A stretch of DNA of 64,000 nt from Novosphingobium profundi (GTDB lineage Bacteria; Pseudomonadota; Alphaproteobacteria; Sphingomonadales; Sphingomonadaceae), in assembly GCF_020524485.1 (NCBI RefSeq), contig NZ_JAIVLF010000005.1, positions 1 to 64,000 of the forward strand, read 5' to 3'. The notes under the pieces were generated by a model, which saw nothing but the letters and a program-made list of their open reading frames with translations, made no database searches and had not been told where the DNA came from. Position numbers and translations under genes: made by a program. Below, piece by piece: positions 52,208-60,923 of this stretch (its first letter is position 1; each line of letters begins with the position of its first letter).

Positions 52208-53575
52208 ATGTCCAGCAGCACGCATTCCATCGCCAATTTCAAAGGGGCCGTACTAGGCCCCGACGATCCCGGGTTCGCCACCGCCCGGCAAGGCTGGAAC
52301 GCCATGATCGAGAGGCGCCCGGCGCTTATCGCGCAGTGCAGCGACGCCGCGGACGTGGAAGCCGCCGTCCGCCATGCTGCCGCGCATGGGATGCAGGCCG
52401 TCGCGCGCTGCGGAGGCCATTCGGTCTCGGGTGCCGCGCTTGTCGAAGGCTCGCTCCTCATCGACCTGGCCGTCCTCAAACGGATCGAGGTGAACGCGGT
52501 CGCGCGCACCGCACGGGTGGGGGGCGGCGTGCTCCTGGGCGAACTCGATGCGGCCACGCAGGTTCACGGCCTCGCCGTCACCGCCGGGGTCGAGCCCGAG
52601 ACGGGCGTGGGCGGGCTGACGCTGGGCGGAGGGATCGGCTTTCTCTCGCGCCAACTGGGGCTTGCCATCGACAACCTGATCGGCGCCGAAGTCGTGCTCG
52701 CCGATGGCAGCCGCGTCGAAGTCAACGCGCGCGAGCACCCCGACCTGTTCTGGGCGCTGCGCGGAGGGGGCGGCCAGTTCGGGATCGTCACCCGCTTCGA
52801 CTTTAAGCTCTCCCCCGTAGGCCCCGAAATCACCACCGCCTGGGCTTTCTACCCCCTCGACAGGGCGCAGGAAGTCATGGCCTTCGTGGGCGGTTTCATG
52901 CGCGCTGCCGCGCGCGAGGTTGGCCTTGTCCCTGCCTTCATGAAGATACCGCCGCTGCGCGACTTCCCGAACCATCTGCACGGCAAGCCCTGCCTGGCCC
53001 TCGTCGCCCTGCACACAGGCGAACCCCAGCGCGCCGCGCGCGAGCTTGCGCCCCTGCTGGAGGTGGGAGAGCTTCTGCACGGCTTCGTCACGCCCCAGCC
53101 CTATGTCGATTTTCAGAAGGCTTTCGCCAATTCCTCCCCCAGGGGCGGGCGCTACTACTGGAAGTCGATCTTCGCCGACGAACTCACCACGGAACTCGTC
53201 GCCTGCCTTGCCGAGGGTATCGCCACGATCCCCGGCGAATACACGCTGATCTTTCTGGAAGCGCTCGGCGGTGCGGTTTGCGATGTCGACATTTCGGCCA
53301 GCGCCTTTCCCAATCGCCATGCGCTCTACAACGTGGGCATCTCGGCCGGGTGGTGCGATCCGGCCGAGGATGCCGCAATCATCGCGGCGGTGCGCGAGGT
53401 CTTCGCCCGCCTTGCGCCGCTGTCGGACGGCACCGTCTACCTCAACTATCTCGACCGCGACGAGGCCGCACGCGCGCCCGCCGGGTTCGGCCCGAACTAC
53501 GAGCGCCTTTGCGCGGTAAAAGCCCGCTACGACCCGGAAAGTCGCTTCCCCGGCCCACTTTCACAAACTACGTAA
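52208..53575 (+). CDS. FAD-dependent oxidase (berberine-bridge/6-hydroxynicotine oxidase type)
   Basis: A 455-residue flavoprotein of the vanillyl-alcohol-oxidase superfamily. The FAD domain shows CGGHSVSG, whose His71 is the expected site for covalent 8-alpha flavin linkage, then GGLTLGGGIGFLSRQLGLAIDNL; the C-terminal berberine-like segment ends YERLCAVKARYDPESRF. Such enzymes oxidise alcohols, sugars or alkaloid-like amines with oxygen. It follows the MscS gene by 84 bp with a palindrome between, and probably has its own promoter. Substrate unknown. Confidence 0.88.
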   Translation: MSSSTHSIANFKGAVLGPDDPGFATARQGWNAMIERRPALIAQCSDAADVEAAVRHAAAHGMQAVARCGGHSVSGAALVEGSLLIDLAVLKRIEVNAVARTARVGGGVLLGELDAATQVHGLAVTAGVEPETGVGGLTLGGGIGFLSRQLGLAIDNLIGAEVVLADGSRVEVNAREHPDLFWALRGGGGQFGIVTRFDFKLSPVGPEITTAWAFYPLDRAQEVMAFVGGFMRAAAREVGLVPAFMKIPPLRDFPNHLHGKPCLALVALHTGEPQRAARELAPLLEVGELLHGFVTPQPYVDFQKAFANSSPRGGRYYWKSIFADELTTELVACLAEGIATIPGEYTLIFLEALGGAVCDVDISASAFPNRHALYNVGISAGWCDPAEDAAIIAAVREVFARLAPLSDGTVYLNYLDRDEAARAPAGFGPNYERLCAVKARYDPESRFPGPLSQTT

Positions 53576-53737
53576 GCTTACGAGGAATTATCCATAAGCC
53601 GCTGTTTTAAGGACAATATATCTAAAACTTATAGGCCTTCGCTGTCAGACCGCGCGCACAGCAACCTTGCGGGCATGCCTAACACGCTATCTCAGGAATT
53701 ATACGTATATCCCTGTAAATAGGTGATTTATATAACC
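53576..53737. other. AT-rich convergent spacer
   Basis: 162 bp between the flavin oxidase and the convergent LysR gene, clearly AT-rich (for example ATATATCTAAAACTTATAGG near 53615). No perfect terminator hairpin is visible. No gene. Confidence 0.5.
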
Positions 53738-54664
53738 TCATACCTGCGCCGGGTAGTCCGGGTTGTCCATCACGCAGCCAAGCAGGAAATCCGCCACGAG
53801 ATCGGGCAGATGCCCCTCCACTCCCGCCCGGCGGCGCCACATCAGACGGTAGTTCTCGAGCGGAAAGAGCGCGGCAAGATGCGGCCGGATGGCGGGGGCA
53901 ATCATCGGTTCAGTCATGCAGGCCGCCCCCATCCCGCGCTCGACGAGGTTCACCATCACGTCGAAGTCGTCGCAGTGGCCCACGATCCGGCGCGGGACGA
54001 TACCCAGCCGGGCAAGCCCGTCCAGGTGCGCGCGGGTCTGGTCCGAACCGGCCGCAGGCAGGATAAAGGGAAGCGCGCTCACCGCCTGGGGCGAAAGGGC
54101 TTCCGCGACATCTCCCACCAGCGCGCGCGCGGCGTAGATCGCGCAGCGCACTTGCGCGAGGCAGCGCGTCCCCTCCCCCACCTCTCCTCCGAGCGGAGCA
54201 TGGAACAAGGCAAAGTCGGGTTCGGGTTCGGGATGGCCCGGGTCGCGCGCCTCGCCCGGCACATGGGTATCGAAGGTGATCTCGAGTTCGGGATGCGCGC
54301 CGAGCAGATGGCCAAGACGTGGCCGGACATAGTGCTCGAACAAGGCCAGCCCGATCCGCACGCGGAAACGCCCAGCACAGGGCTCTGCCGGTTCCTCGGC
54401 CCGGTGCGCGGCCAGCCGGTCGGCGGCGGCGTGGAAGGCCCGAAGGTCCTCGGCAAAGGCTATACCCTGCGCGGTCAGCTCCAGTCCCTTGCCCGCCTGC
54501 CGCGCAACCAGGTCGAAACCCAGCTGCTCTTCGAGAAGCGCGATCTGGTTCGACACAGCAGCGTGCGAGATCCCCAGCCGCCGCGCGCAGCCGCGCACGC
54601 TCAGGTCTTGCGCAAGCGCCGCGAAAAGCTCCAGCTGGCGCAGCGTGAACGGCAGAGGCGTCAT
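53738..54664 (-). CDS. LysR-family regulator (first of two paralogues)
   Basis: A 308-residue LysR protein: N-terminal winged HTH (LRQLELFAALAQDLSVRGCARRLGISHAAVSNQIALLEE is its region) and a substrate-binding domain similar to AmpR/GcvA-type regulators. The minus-strand frame stays open far upstream into the TonB receptor gene, but ATG 54664 with GGGAGAG upstream and the HTH right after it is the real start. It is divergent from the TonB receptor, with dyads in the 156-bp gap, so it most likely controls receptor and sulfatase expression. Confidence 0.92.
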   Translation of the reverse strand: MTPLPFTLRQLELFAALAQDLSVRGCARRLGISHAAVSNQIALLEEQLGFDLVARQAGKGLELTAQGIAFAEDLRAFHAAADRLAAHRAEEPAEPCAGRFRVRIGLALFEHYVRPRLGHLLGAHPELEITFDTHVPGEARDPGHPEPEPDFALFHAPLGGEVGEGTRCLAQVRCAIYAARALVGDVAEALSPQAVSALPFILPAAGSDQTRAHLDGLARLGIVPRRIVGHCDDFDVMVNLVERGMGAACMTEPMIAPAIRPHLAALFPLENYRLMWRRRAGVEGHLPDLVADFLLGCVMDNPDYPAQV

Positions 54665-54689
54665 GGCGATCTCTCTCCCGGGCCCCTTC

Positions 54690-54743
54690 TTATGGGTGCC
54701 CATTCCCCGGCCCATAACCCTGGGGTTGCCACATGGGTAACCC
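54690..54743. promoter_or_regulatory. Candidate LysR operator with two nested dyads
   Basis: TTATGGG (54690-54696) / CCCATAA (54711-54717), perfect 7-bp arms with a 14-nt spacer, followed by GGGTT (54723-54727) / AACCC (54739-54743). ATGGGT also recurs directly. The pair of dyads between divergent LysR and target genes fits recognition and activation sites. Confidence 0.6.
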
Positions 54744-54820
54744 GGCGATGCGTTGCCGACAAGCGCGCACAGCCGCATCACACCTCCCACAACGACGAAA
54801 ACATGACGGGAGAGTTGACG

Positions 54821-57388
54821 ATGACGAGGAGCCTTGCGCCCGCGCCCCTTGGCGTGCGCCGGATTGCACGGGAACTGGGACGGGGAACGGCCACGGGTGC
54901 GCTCGGCCTTGCGCTGGCCTGCCTGCCGCTGGACGCCGCCCGGGCGCAGGAGACCGCACCGACCGAGCCCGAACCCGACTTCGCGACGATCATCGTGACC
55001 GCGCAGTTCCGCGCGCAGAACCTCCAGGACACCCCCATCGCGATCACCGCGATGACCTCGGACATGCTGGAAGAGCGTAGCCAGCAGAGCCTGGCGGACA
55101 TCGCCAACCAGGCCCCCAGCGTCGCGCTGCGCCAGCAGTCGGCCTCGTTCGGGCCATCGATCAGCGCCTCGATCCGCGGCATGGGCCAGATCGACTTCAA
55201 CCCGCTGGTGGAACCCGGCGTCGGCCTCTACATCGACGATGTCTATTTCCCGCGCCTCACCGGGGCCAATTTCGAGCTGGTCGATGTCGAGCGCGTCGAA
55301 GTCCTGCGCGGCCCCCAGGGCACGCTGACCGGACGCAATTCCGAAGGCGGGGCGATCCGCTACATCTCCAAGAAGCCCGACGGCACCTTCGGCGGCTATG
55401 CCGAGGCGACCTACGGCATCCGCGACCGGGTGAACCTGCGCGGCGCGCTGCAGTTTCCCATTGCCGGCGATCTCTCGGCGCGCGTCTCGGCCGCCTACGG
55501 CCGCCAGGACGGATACGTCACCGGCTACGACTATGGCTGCCTCAATCCGGACAGCGGCGTCCCCGCGCAGACTTCGGGCGGCGACTGCAAGACGGCGGAC
55601 TACGGAAACAAGGATTACTACGCCGGCCGCGTGGCGCTGCGCTTCGAGCGCCCCGGCATCGACCTGCAGCTGGTCGGCGACTACTCGCACGATTCCACCT
55701 ACAACGCGGGCGAAGTCCTCCTCTACGCGAACAATCCCAACCCCAACGTCGCGACCGAGAACGGGCTGCCCTTCGACAACCGCTTCGTGTGCGGGCGCTA
55801 CTGCAACTACGCCGCGTTCCAGTCTGCGGGCGACAGTTTCCAGGCGGGCCTGATCCCCGGGCTCGAGGGCTTTCCGGTTCAGCCCTCCACCCACGCCAAC
55901 GAGGCCTTCTTCGAAGGCTGGGGCGTCTCGCTCCACGGGCAGTTCGACCTTGCCGACTGGATGAACCTCACCACGATCACCGCCTACCGGGGCTTTGATT
56001 CGAAGTTTTCCAACGACAGCGACCTCTCCCCCGCCCGCCTCGATGCGCCGGTGGTCAACCTCAAGAGCCGCTTCTTCAGCCACGAAATGCGCCTCAATGC
56101 CGAGCTTGGCCCCATCGTCGAGGCGACGGTCGGCAGCTACTTCTCCAAGGAGGACACCGACCAGGCCACCCGCACCGACATCCGCTACGTCGCAGCAGCA
56201 GGCCAGCCTATCTACCCGCTCCAGTTCCTGGGCGGTGGGCCGGTCGAGGTGGAATCCTTTGCGCTTTTCAGCACCGTCTTCGTGCGCCCCACCAGTGACC
56301 TCACCCTGACGCTCGGCGGGCGCTACACCGACGAGAGCAAGTCCACGACGTATAAGCGCCTGAACTACGACGGCTCCAGCCCCAACGCCTTCGTCGACCC
56401 CATCGGGGCGGCCTACGGCATCGGCTATCAGGGGCCGGACGTGCTCGACGTCAACGGCAATGGCAACACCGCCGAGATCGTGACCGCGCTCAACGGGCTG
56501 ACGGGCGGCTTCAAGGGCACCCGCTTCGACTACCGCGCCAGCCTGGACTATCGCATCTCGGACGAGGTGCTGGTCTATGCCTCGACCTCGACCGGCTTCA
56601 AGGGCGGCGGGATCAGCCCGCGCCCGTTCAACGCAGCGCAGGTCCAGCCCTTCGGGCCCGAGGAGCTGACCGCCTACGAGATCGGCGTGAAGACCGACCT
56701 GTTCGGCCACCGCGTGCGGCTCAACCTCTCGGCCTACCTCAACCAGTTCAAGGGCGCGCAGCTGGGCCTGTTGTCCTGCCCCCAGTTCGGGGGGCCCGGC
56801 CCCTGCGCCCTTCCCCAGAACGCGGGCGATGCGACGATCAAGGGGCTGGAAGCGGAACTGAGCACCGAGCCCATCGACGGGCTCGACCTCAACGCCTCGG
56901 CCTCCTACCTCGACTGGAGCTGGGACTGCGTGAATATCCAGGTCGTGCGCGCCCTCGCCCCCGGCGAAAGCAACAGCTGCAGCCAGGATGCCGCCATCGT
57001 CGATCGCCTTGCCAGCCCGCCGCGCGGGGTGACCAAGTGGCAGTGGTCGATCGGCGCCCAGTACCGCATCGAGATCGACCGGTTCGGCAGCCTGACCCCG
57101 CGCATCGACGTCTCGCACCAGGGGGCGATGGCGGGCAGCGCGCTCGTGCCGGTGCCGGGCTCGCCCTCCGACCTCTACGGCCGGATTCCCAGCTACACCC
57201 TCACCAACGCGCGGCTCACCTACCGCACGCCGGACGACAACTGGCAGCTCTCGCTCGCGGTCACCAACCTCTTCGACCAGTACTATTTCAGCCAGAAGTT
57301 CGACCTGACCGGCGCGGGCGCGGGACTCATTTCGGGCACCCCGGCGCGCCCGCGCGAATGGGCGCTCACCGTCAAGCGCCGCTTCTAG
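54821..57388 (+). CDS. TonB-dependent outer-membrane receptor (sulfatase-linked)
   Basis: An 855-residue receptor: signal peptide ending about residue 43 (ARAQ), TonB-box-like TIIVTA, plug domain starting QDTPIAITAM with the VLRGPQGTLTGRNSEGG signature, and a beta-barrel ending in KRRF. GGGAGAG six bases upstream supports ATG 54821; an earlier ATG at 54803 has no site. It precedes a sulfatase gene by 108 bp and is flanked by LysR regulators, so import of a sulfated compound (glycan, steroid or aryl sulfate) is a reasonable inference. Confidence 0.92.
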   Translation: MTRSLAPAPLGVRRIARELGRGTATGALGLALACLPLDAARAQETAPTEPEPDFATIIVTAQFRAQNLQDTPIAITAMTSDMLEERSQQSLADIANQAPSVALRQQSASFGPSISASIRGMGQIDFNPLVEPGVGLYIDDVYFPRLTGANFELVDVERVEVLRGPQGTLTGRNSEGGAIRYISKKPDGTFGGYAEATYGIRDRVNLRGALQFPIAGDLSARVSAAYGRQDGYVTGYDYGCLNPDSGVPAQTSGGDCKTADYGNKDYYAGRVALRFERPGIDLQLVGDYSHDSTYNAGEVLLYANNPNPNVATENGLPFDNRFVCGRYCNYAAFQSAGDSFQAGLIPGLEGFPVQPSTHANEAFFEGWGVSLHGQFDLADWMNLTTITAYRGFDSKFSNDSDLSPARLDAPVVNLKSRFFSHEMRLNAELGPIVEATVGSYFSKEDTDQATRTDIRYVAAAGQPIYPLQFLGGGPVEVESFALFSTVFVRPTSDLTLTLGGRYTDESKSTTYKRLNYDGSSPNAFVDPIGAAYGIGYQGPDVLDVNGNGNTAEIVTALNGLTGGFKGTRFDYRASLDYRISDEVLVYASTSTGFKGGGISPRPFNAAQVQPFGPEELTAYEIGVKTDLFGHRVRLNLSAYLNQFKGAQLGLLSCPQFGGPGPCALPQNAGDATIKGLEAELSTEPIDGLDLNASASYLDWSWDCVNIQVVRALAPGESNSCSQDAAIVDRLASPPRGVTKWQWSIGAQYRIEIDRFGSLTPRIDVSHQGAMAGSALVPVPGSPSDLYGRIPSYTLTNARLTYRTPDDNWQLSLAVTNLFDQYYFSQKFDLTGAGAGLISGTPARPREWALTVKRRF

Positions 57389-57496
57389 GAGGCCATGAGG
57401 GCGGGCCGGGAGGGGATTGATCTGGCCCCTCCCGGCCTTGCGCCCGGACCGCCCCTGCCTTCACCTTCGGATACTTCTCGTGACAAGGGACGCACG

Positions 57497-58933
57497 ATGA
57501 CCCAGACCTTTCCCCCCAGCCCCCGCACGATCTCGCGCCGCGCCGTCGTCGCAGGGCTTCTGGCCGGCGCAGCGCTGGCCCATGCGCCCGGCACACTCGC
57601 CGCGCCTGCACCGCCTTCGGGCTCGGGCACGCGCCCCAACATCCTGTTCATCATGGCCGACGACATGGGCTTCGCCGACCTCTCCTGCTACGGGCGGCGC
57701 GAATACGAGACCCCCGTGCTGGACCAGCTCGCAGCCGAGGGCATGCGCTTCACGCAAGCTTATGCAAACAGCGCGGTGTGCACCGCGACGCGCGTCGCGC
57801 TCATCACCGGGCGCTACCAGTACCGCCTGCCGGTGGGCCTGGAAGAGCCGCTCGGCCTTCGCGATGTGGGCCTTCCCCCCGAACAGCCGACGATGGCCTC
57901 GCTCCTGCGCGCAGCGGGCTATCACACCAGCCTCATCGGCAAGTGGCACATGGGATCGCTCCCCAAGTACGGCCCGCTCAAGAGCGGCTACGACCAGTTC
58001 TGGGGCATCCGCCAGGGCGGGGTCGACTACTTCACGCACAAGATCGGCGGTTTCCCCGACCTTTGGGACGGGGAGACCCCGGTCGAGGAGACGGGCTATC
58101 TGACGCAGCTTCTTGCCGAGCGCACCATCGAGGCCCTGGAAGAACGCGCGCGCGACGACAAACCCTGGCTCATCAGCCTCCACCTCACCGCCCCGCACTG
58201 GCCCTGGGAAGGGCCCGAGGACCATGCGGAAAGCGCACGCCTCGCTGCCAAGGGCGGCTTTTCCATCGCCCATTACGACGGGGGCTCGATGGACACCTAC
58301 GCCGCGATGGTGACCTCGATGGACGAGCAGATCGGCCGCGTCCTTGACCGCCTTGCGCAGCTGGGCCTTGCCGAGGACACCCTGGTCGTCTTCACCAGCG
58401 ACAACGGGGGCGAGCGCTTCTCCGACACCTGGCCCTTCACCGGCAAGAAGACCGAGCTGCTCGAAGGGGGGCTGCGCATCCCGGCCATCGTACGCTGGCC
58501 GGGCGTGACCCCGCCCGCGAGCACGAGCACGGCGCAGATCATGTCGATGGACTGGATGCCCACGTTCCTGGCCGCTGCGGGCGCCGCGCCCGATCCGGCA
58601 AGCCCGAGCGATGGGCGCGACCTTCGCGGTGCGCTGGAAGGCCGCGAGTTTCCCGAGCGCGCGCTGTTCTGGCGCTTTCGCAACCATGACCAGATGGCCG
58701 CACGCCAGGGCCGCTGGAAGTACCTCTCGATTGCGGGCAACAACTTCCTGTTCGACGTCGAGGCCGACCCGCTCGAACGGGCGAACCTGAAGGAACGCCA
58801 CCCCGAGACCTTCGCCCGCCTGCGCGCGGCCTGGGAGGCCTGGAACGCCAAGATGCTGCCCAACGATCCCGAGGCCGCCTCCTACGGCTTCACCGGCGAG
58901 ATGCTGGCCGACCACTTCGGGATCGACAGCTAA
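57497..58933 (+). CDS. Tat-exported type I sulfatase
   Basis: A 478-residue sulfatase. Residues 10-37 form a twin-arginine signal (ISRRAVVAG then a hydrophobic stretch). Metal-binding Asp55 and Asp56 lie in FIMADDMGFADLS, and the formylglycine motif is CTATR (Cys95-Arg99), the Cys-type needing maturation. Later residues include GKWHMG, TAPHWPW and FTSDNGG. It hydrolyses a sulfate ester in the periplasm. No formylglycine-generating enzyme or anaerobic maturase is in the window. ATG 57497 follows AAGGGA. Its stop overlaps the convergent LysR stop by 4 bp. Confidence 0.93.
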   Translation: MTQTFPPSPRTISRRAVVAGLLAGAALAHAPGTLAAPAPPSGSGTRPNILFIMADDMGFADLSCYGRREYETPVLDQLAAEGMRFTQAYANSAVCTATRVALITGRYQYRLPVGLEEPLGLRDVGLPPEQPTMASLLRAAGYHTSLIGKWHMGSLPKYGPLKSGYDQFWGIRQGGVDYFTHKIGGFPDLWDGETPVEETGYLTQLLAERTIEALEERARDDKPWLISLHLTAPHWPWEGPEDHAESARLAAKGGFSIAHYDGGSMDTYAAMVTSMDEQIGRVLDRLAQLGLAEDTLVVFTSDNGGERFSDTWPFTGKKTELLEGGLRIPAIVRWPGVTPPASTSTAQIMSMDWMPTFLAAAGAAPDPASPSDGRDLRGALEGREFPERALFWRFRNHDQMAARQGRWKYLSIAGNNFLFDVEADPLERANLKERHPETFARLRAAWEAWNAKMLPNDPEAASYGFTGEMLADHFGIDS

Positions 58934-59862
58934 GTCTCCTCTGCCGTGGGATAGGCGTTGTCCTCCAGGATCGCACTGCGCACGAACGCCTCCAGCGCAT
59001 CGGCCCGCTCCCCGCACAGCCCCGGATTGCGGTAGAGCACGAGCGTCCAGTCCGAGAGCGGAAAGAGCCGCAGCAGTTTCGCGCGTGCCGAGCGCGTCAG
59101 GAGCGGTTCGAGCAGGCAGGCCGCGCCCACCCCGCGCTCGACCATGGCGACAAGAACATCGGGATACTCGGTCCGGGCCACCACCCGCTGCGGAACAAGG
59201 CCCTGCTCGGCAAGGCTCGCCAGTTGCATCGCCTCCTCGCGCGAGCCTTGCGGGGGAAGGATGAGCGGCAAGTCGGCGCACGCCTCGGCGGCAAGGGGCA
59301 GCGCGGCAGCCTCCGCCATCTCGGGGACCCCGTAGATCCCGGAGCGCACCTGCCCGAGCGGCCGGCAATGGGGCGGCAGGGGCCAGTCGCTGCGCAGGTA
59401 GAACACGGTAAAATCGCTTGCCTCACGCCGCTGCGGGGCAGCCAGTTCCTCGGCGGGATGGGTACGCTGGACCTCGCAGGCGATGCCCGGGTGCGCGGCG
59501 AGGAAGGCCCCCAGCTTGGGCTTCACGTAAGGATCGAACAGGCCCACGCCGATGCGCAGGCGAAACGTCTGCGTGCTTGCGCGTTCACGGCGCGAGAGAC
59601 GGTAGCTCGCCAGCTTGCGCCCCGCTTTGTCGAGCGCATCCAGATCCTGGAGAAAGGCTTCCCCCCGGGTGGTGAGGTCGGGGCGGCGACCAGGTCCCCG
59701 CACGAACAGCGCGAGCCCCATGCGCGCCTCCAGCTCCGAGAGCTGGCGGCTCACCGAGGCCTGCGAAATTCCCAGCCGCTCGGCGCAGATGCGAAAGCTG
59801 CGCGTCTCGCTCAGGATTGCAAAGACCTCCAGCTGGCGCAGTGTGAACGGGTAGTCCCGCAC
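58930..59862 (-). CDS. LysR-family regulator (second paralogue)
   Basis: A 310-residue LysR protein clearly related to the one at 53738-54664: both begin with PFTLRQLE(L/V)FA, and keep RLGIS in the recognition helix and near-identical C-terminal RLMWRR/TLVLYR-type ends. GTG at 59862 is preceded by AAGGAGG, which is decisive against the longer open frame. It is convergent with the sulfatase. The two paralogues probably regulate the enclosed receptor and sulfatase with different effectors, or one is a regulator for a neighbouring copy elsewhere. Confidence 0.9.
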   Translation of the reverse strand: MRDYPFTLRQLEVFAILSETRSFRICAERLGISQASVSRQLSELEARMGLALFVRGPGRRPDLTTRGEAFLQDLDALDKAGRKLASYRLSRRERASTQTFRLRIGVGLFDPYVKPKLGAFLAAHPGIACEVQRTHPAEELAAPQRREASDFTVFYLRSDWPLPPHCRPLGQVRSGIYGVPEMAEAAALPLAAEACADLPLILPPQGSREEAMQLASLAEQGLVPQRVVARTEYPDVLVAMVERGVGAACLLEPLLTRSARAKLLRLFPLSDWTLVLYRNPGLCGERADALEAFVRSAILEDNAYPTAEET

Positions 59863-59963
59863 CCTCTCCTCCTTGCATCGCCCCTCTTGCGGGAGCCAGT
59901 TGACCCTGCGCCGGGGGCGGCAAAAAGGCAATCGGGAAGGCGGGATGGAGAGGCCGGAAGGTC

Positions 59964-60004
59964 CAGGTCCCGCGTCCCCCTCGGTGCTGGGGACACGGGA
60001 CCTG
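59964..60004. other. Very stable 16-bp stem-loop
   Basis: CAGGTCCCGCGTCCCC (59964-59979) / GGGGACACGGGACCTG (59989-60004), one mismatch, 9-nt loop. It lies in the 210-bp gap between the LysR start and the end of the upstream minus-strand gene. Neither strand has a T-run, so a factor-dependent terminator or mRNA 3'-end stabiliser is more likely than an intrinsic terminator. Confidence 0.65.
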
Positions 60005-60072
60005 TCACCGGGAGGGGGTATGGTCCCGGCGAAGTCGGTCATGGCGCCGCGTTCCGGAAGCCTCCACGGCTC

Positions 60073-60864
60073 CTAGCGGCACTTGGGGTGGCTGTGGATG
60101 TCGCGGATGTCCTCCACGCGGCCGTCCGCCACGGTCATCTGGAGGCACTGCTTGGAAGAGGGACGGTTCCAGATGGTGTAGGCCGCGCTGCCTGACTTGA
60201 AACCGTCGACATTGCGGAAGCCCCGCTGCCGGAGCGTCGAATCCGCGCCTGCCGCCCGCGCACCATTGAGGTCGAGATAGGTCGCCGTGCGCTGGTACCC
60301 GCCATCGCCGTGATGGTGCTGGGTGCGGTTGTTGCGCTGTTCCACGCCCTTCGAATAGCCGCGCGAGTAATATTTCGAGTCGTCGTAGTTGTGGTAGGAC
60401 TTGTGGTAGAGCCCGTCCTGGTAGCCACGGTCGTATTCGCGTTCGTGGTCGTGGTTGTCGAAATGGACCTTGTCATCGTGGTCGTCGGACTTGTGGGCGA
60501 TCAGCGCGCCGAGCAGCGCCAGCCCCGCCACGGCGGCCACCGCAGCCCCCGTGTTGTCGCCCGAATGGTGGCAATCCTTCTTGTCGGCATCGTTGATGGT
60601 CATCACGCGCCCGTCGCTCACCTCGACCACCACGCAGTCGTCGCCGTCATCGTCCCACCAGTAGGAATAGCTCTCGCCATAACTGCCCTTGCGTCCGTCG
60701 ATATACTTGAGGCCGCGCGACTGGAGCGCGCTCTCCGCGCTCGAAGCACGCGCACCGTTGAGATCGGTGAACGAGGAGGCCTTTCGGGCCATGACCGCAT
60801 GCGGTGCCAGCGCGATGAAAACCGCCAATGACCCCATGACAGCGAAGCGTACGTGCGTACTCAT
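60073..60864 (-). CDS. Periplasmic protein with two duplicated domains and a His/Asp/Tyr-rich linker
   Basis: A 263-residue exported protein: signal peptide (MSTHVRFAV..AVMA), then two related about 65-residue domains (about 29-100 and about 195-263), each with DLNGARA, LxxRGxxxxDG and a closing VSDGRV/VADGRV strand and a terminal cysteine. Between them is a hydrophobic patch (AAVAAVAGLALLGALIAH) that may be a membrane helix, and a linker rich in His, Asp and Tyr (SDDHDDKVHFDNHDHE). Related PepSY-like domains are possible, but I cannot name a family. GGGGAGAG supports ATG 60864. Neighbouring envelope genes suggest a cell-surface role. Confidence 0.75.
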   Translation of the reverse strand: MSTHVRFAVMGSLAVFIALAPHAVMARKASSFTDLNGARASSAESALQSRGLKYIDGRKGSYGESYSYWWDDDGDDCVVVEVSDGRVMTINDADKKDCHHSGDNTGAAVAAVAGLALLGALIAHKSDDHDDKVHFDNHDHEREYDRGYQDGLYHKSYHNYDDSKYYSRGYSKGVEQRNNRTQHHHGDGGYQRTATYLDLNGARAAGADSTLRQRGFRNVDGFKSGSAAYTIWNRPSSKQCLQMTVADGRVEDIRDIHSHPKCR

Positions 60865-60923
60865 GATCAGGCTCTCCCCTTCTGTTTCCCAAACTCTGCC
60901 CCATCTGCGCGCATCCCTGCGCC

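Noticed and set aside
54665..57118. Minus-strand open frame extending the LysR gene to over 1100 codons
   Set aside because: It runs antisense through the TonB receptor; the LysR HTH begins right at ATG 54664, which has a ribosome-binding site.
57461..59368. 635-codon minus-strand frame opposite the sulfatase
   Set aside because: The sulfatase has its full active site on the plus strand; this frame has none.
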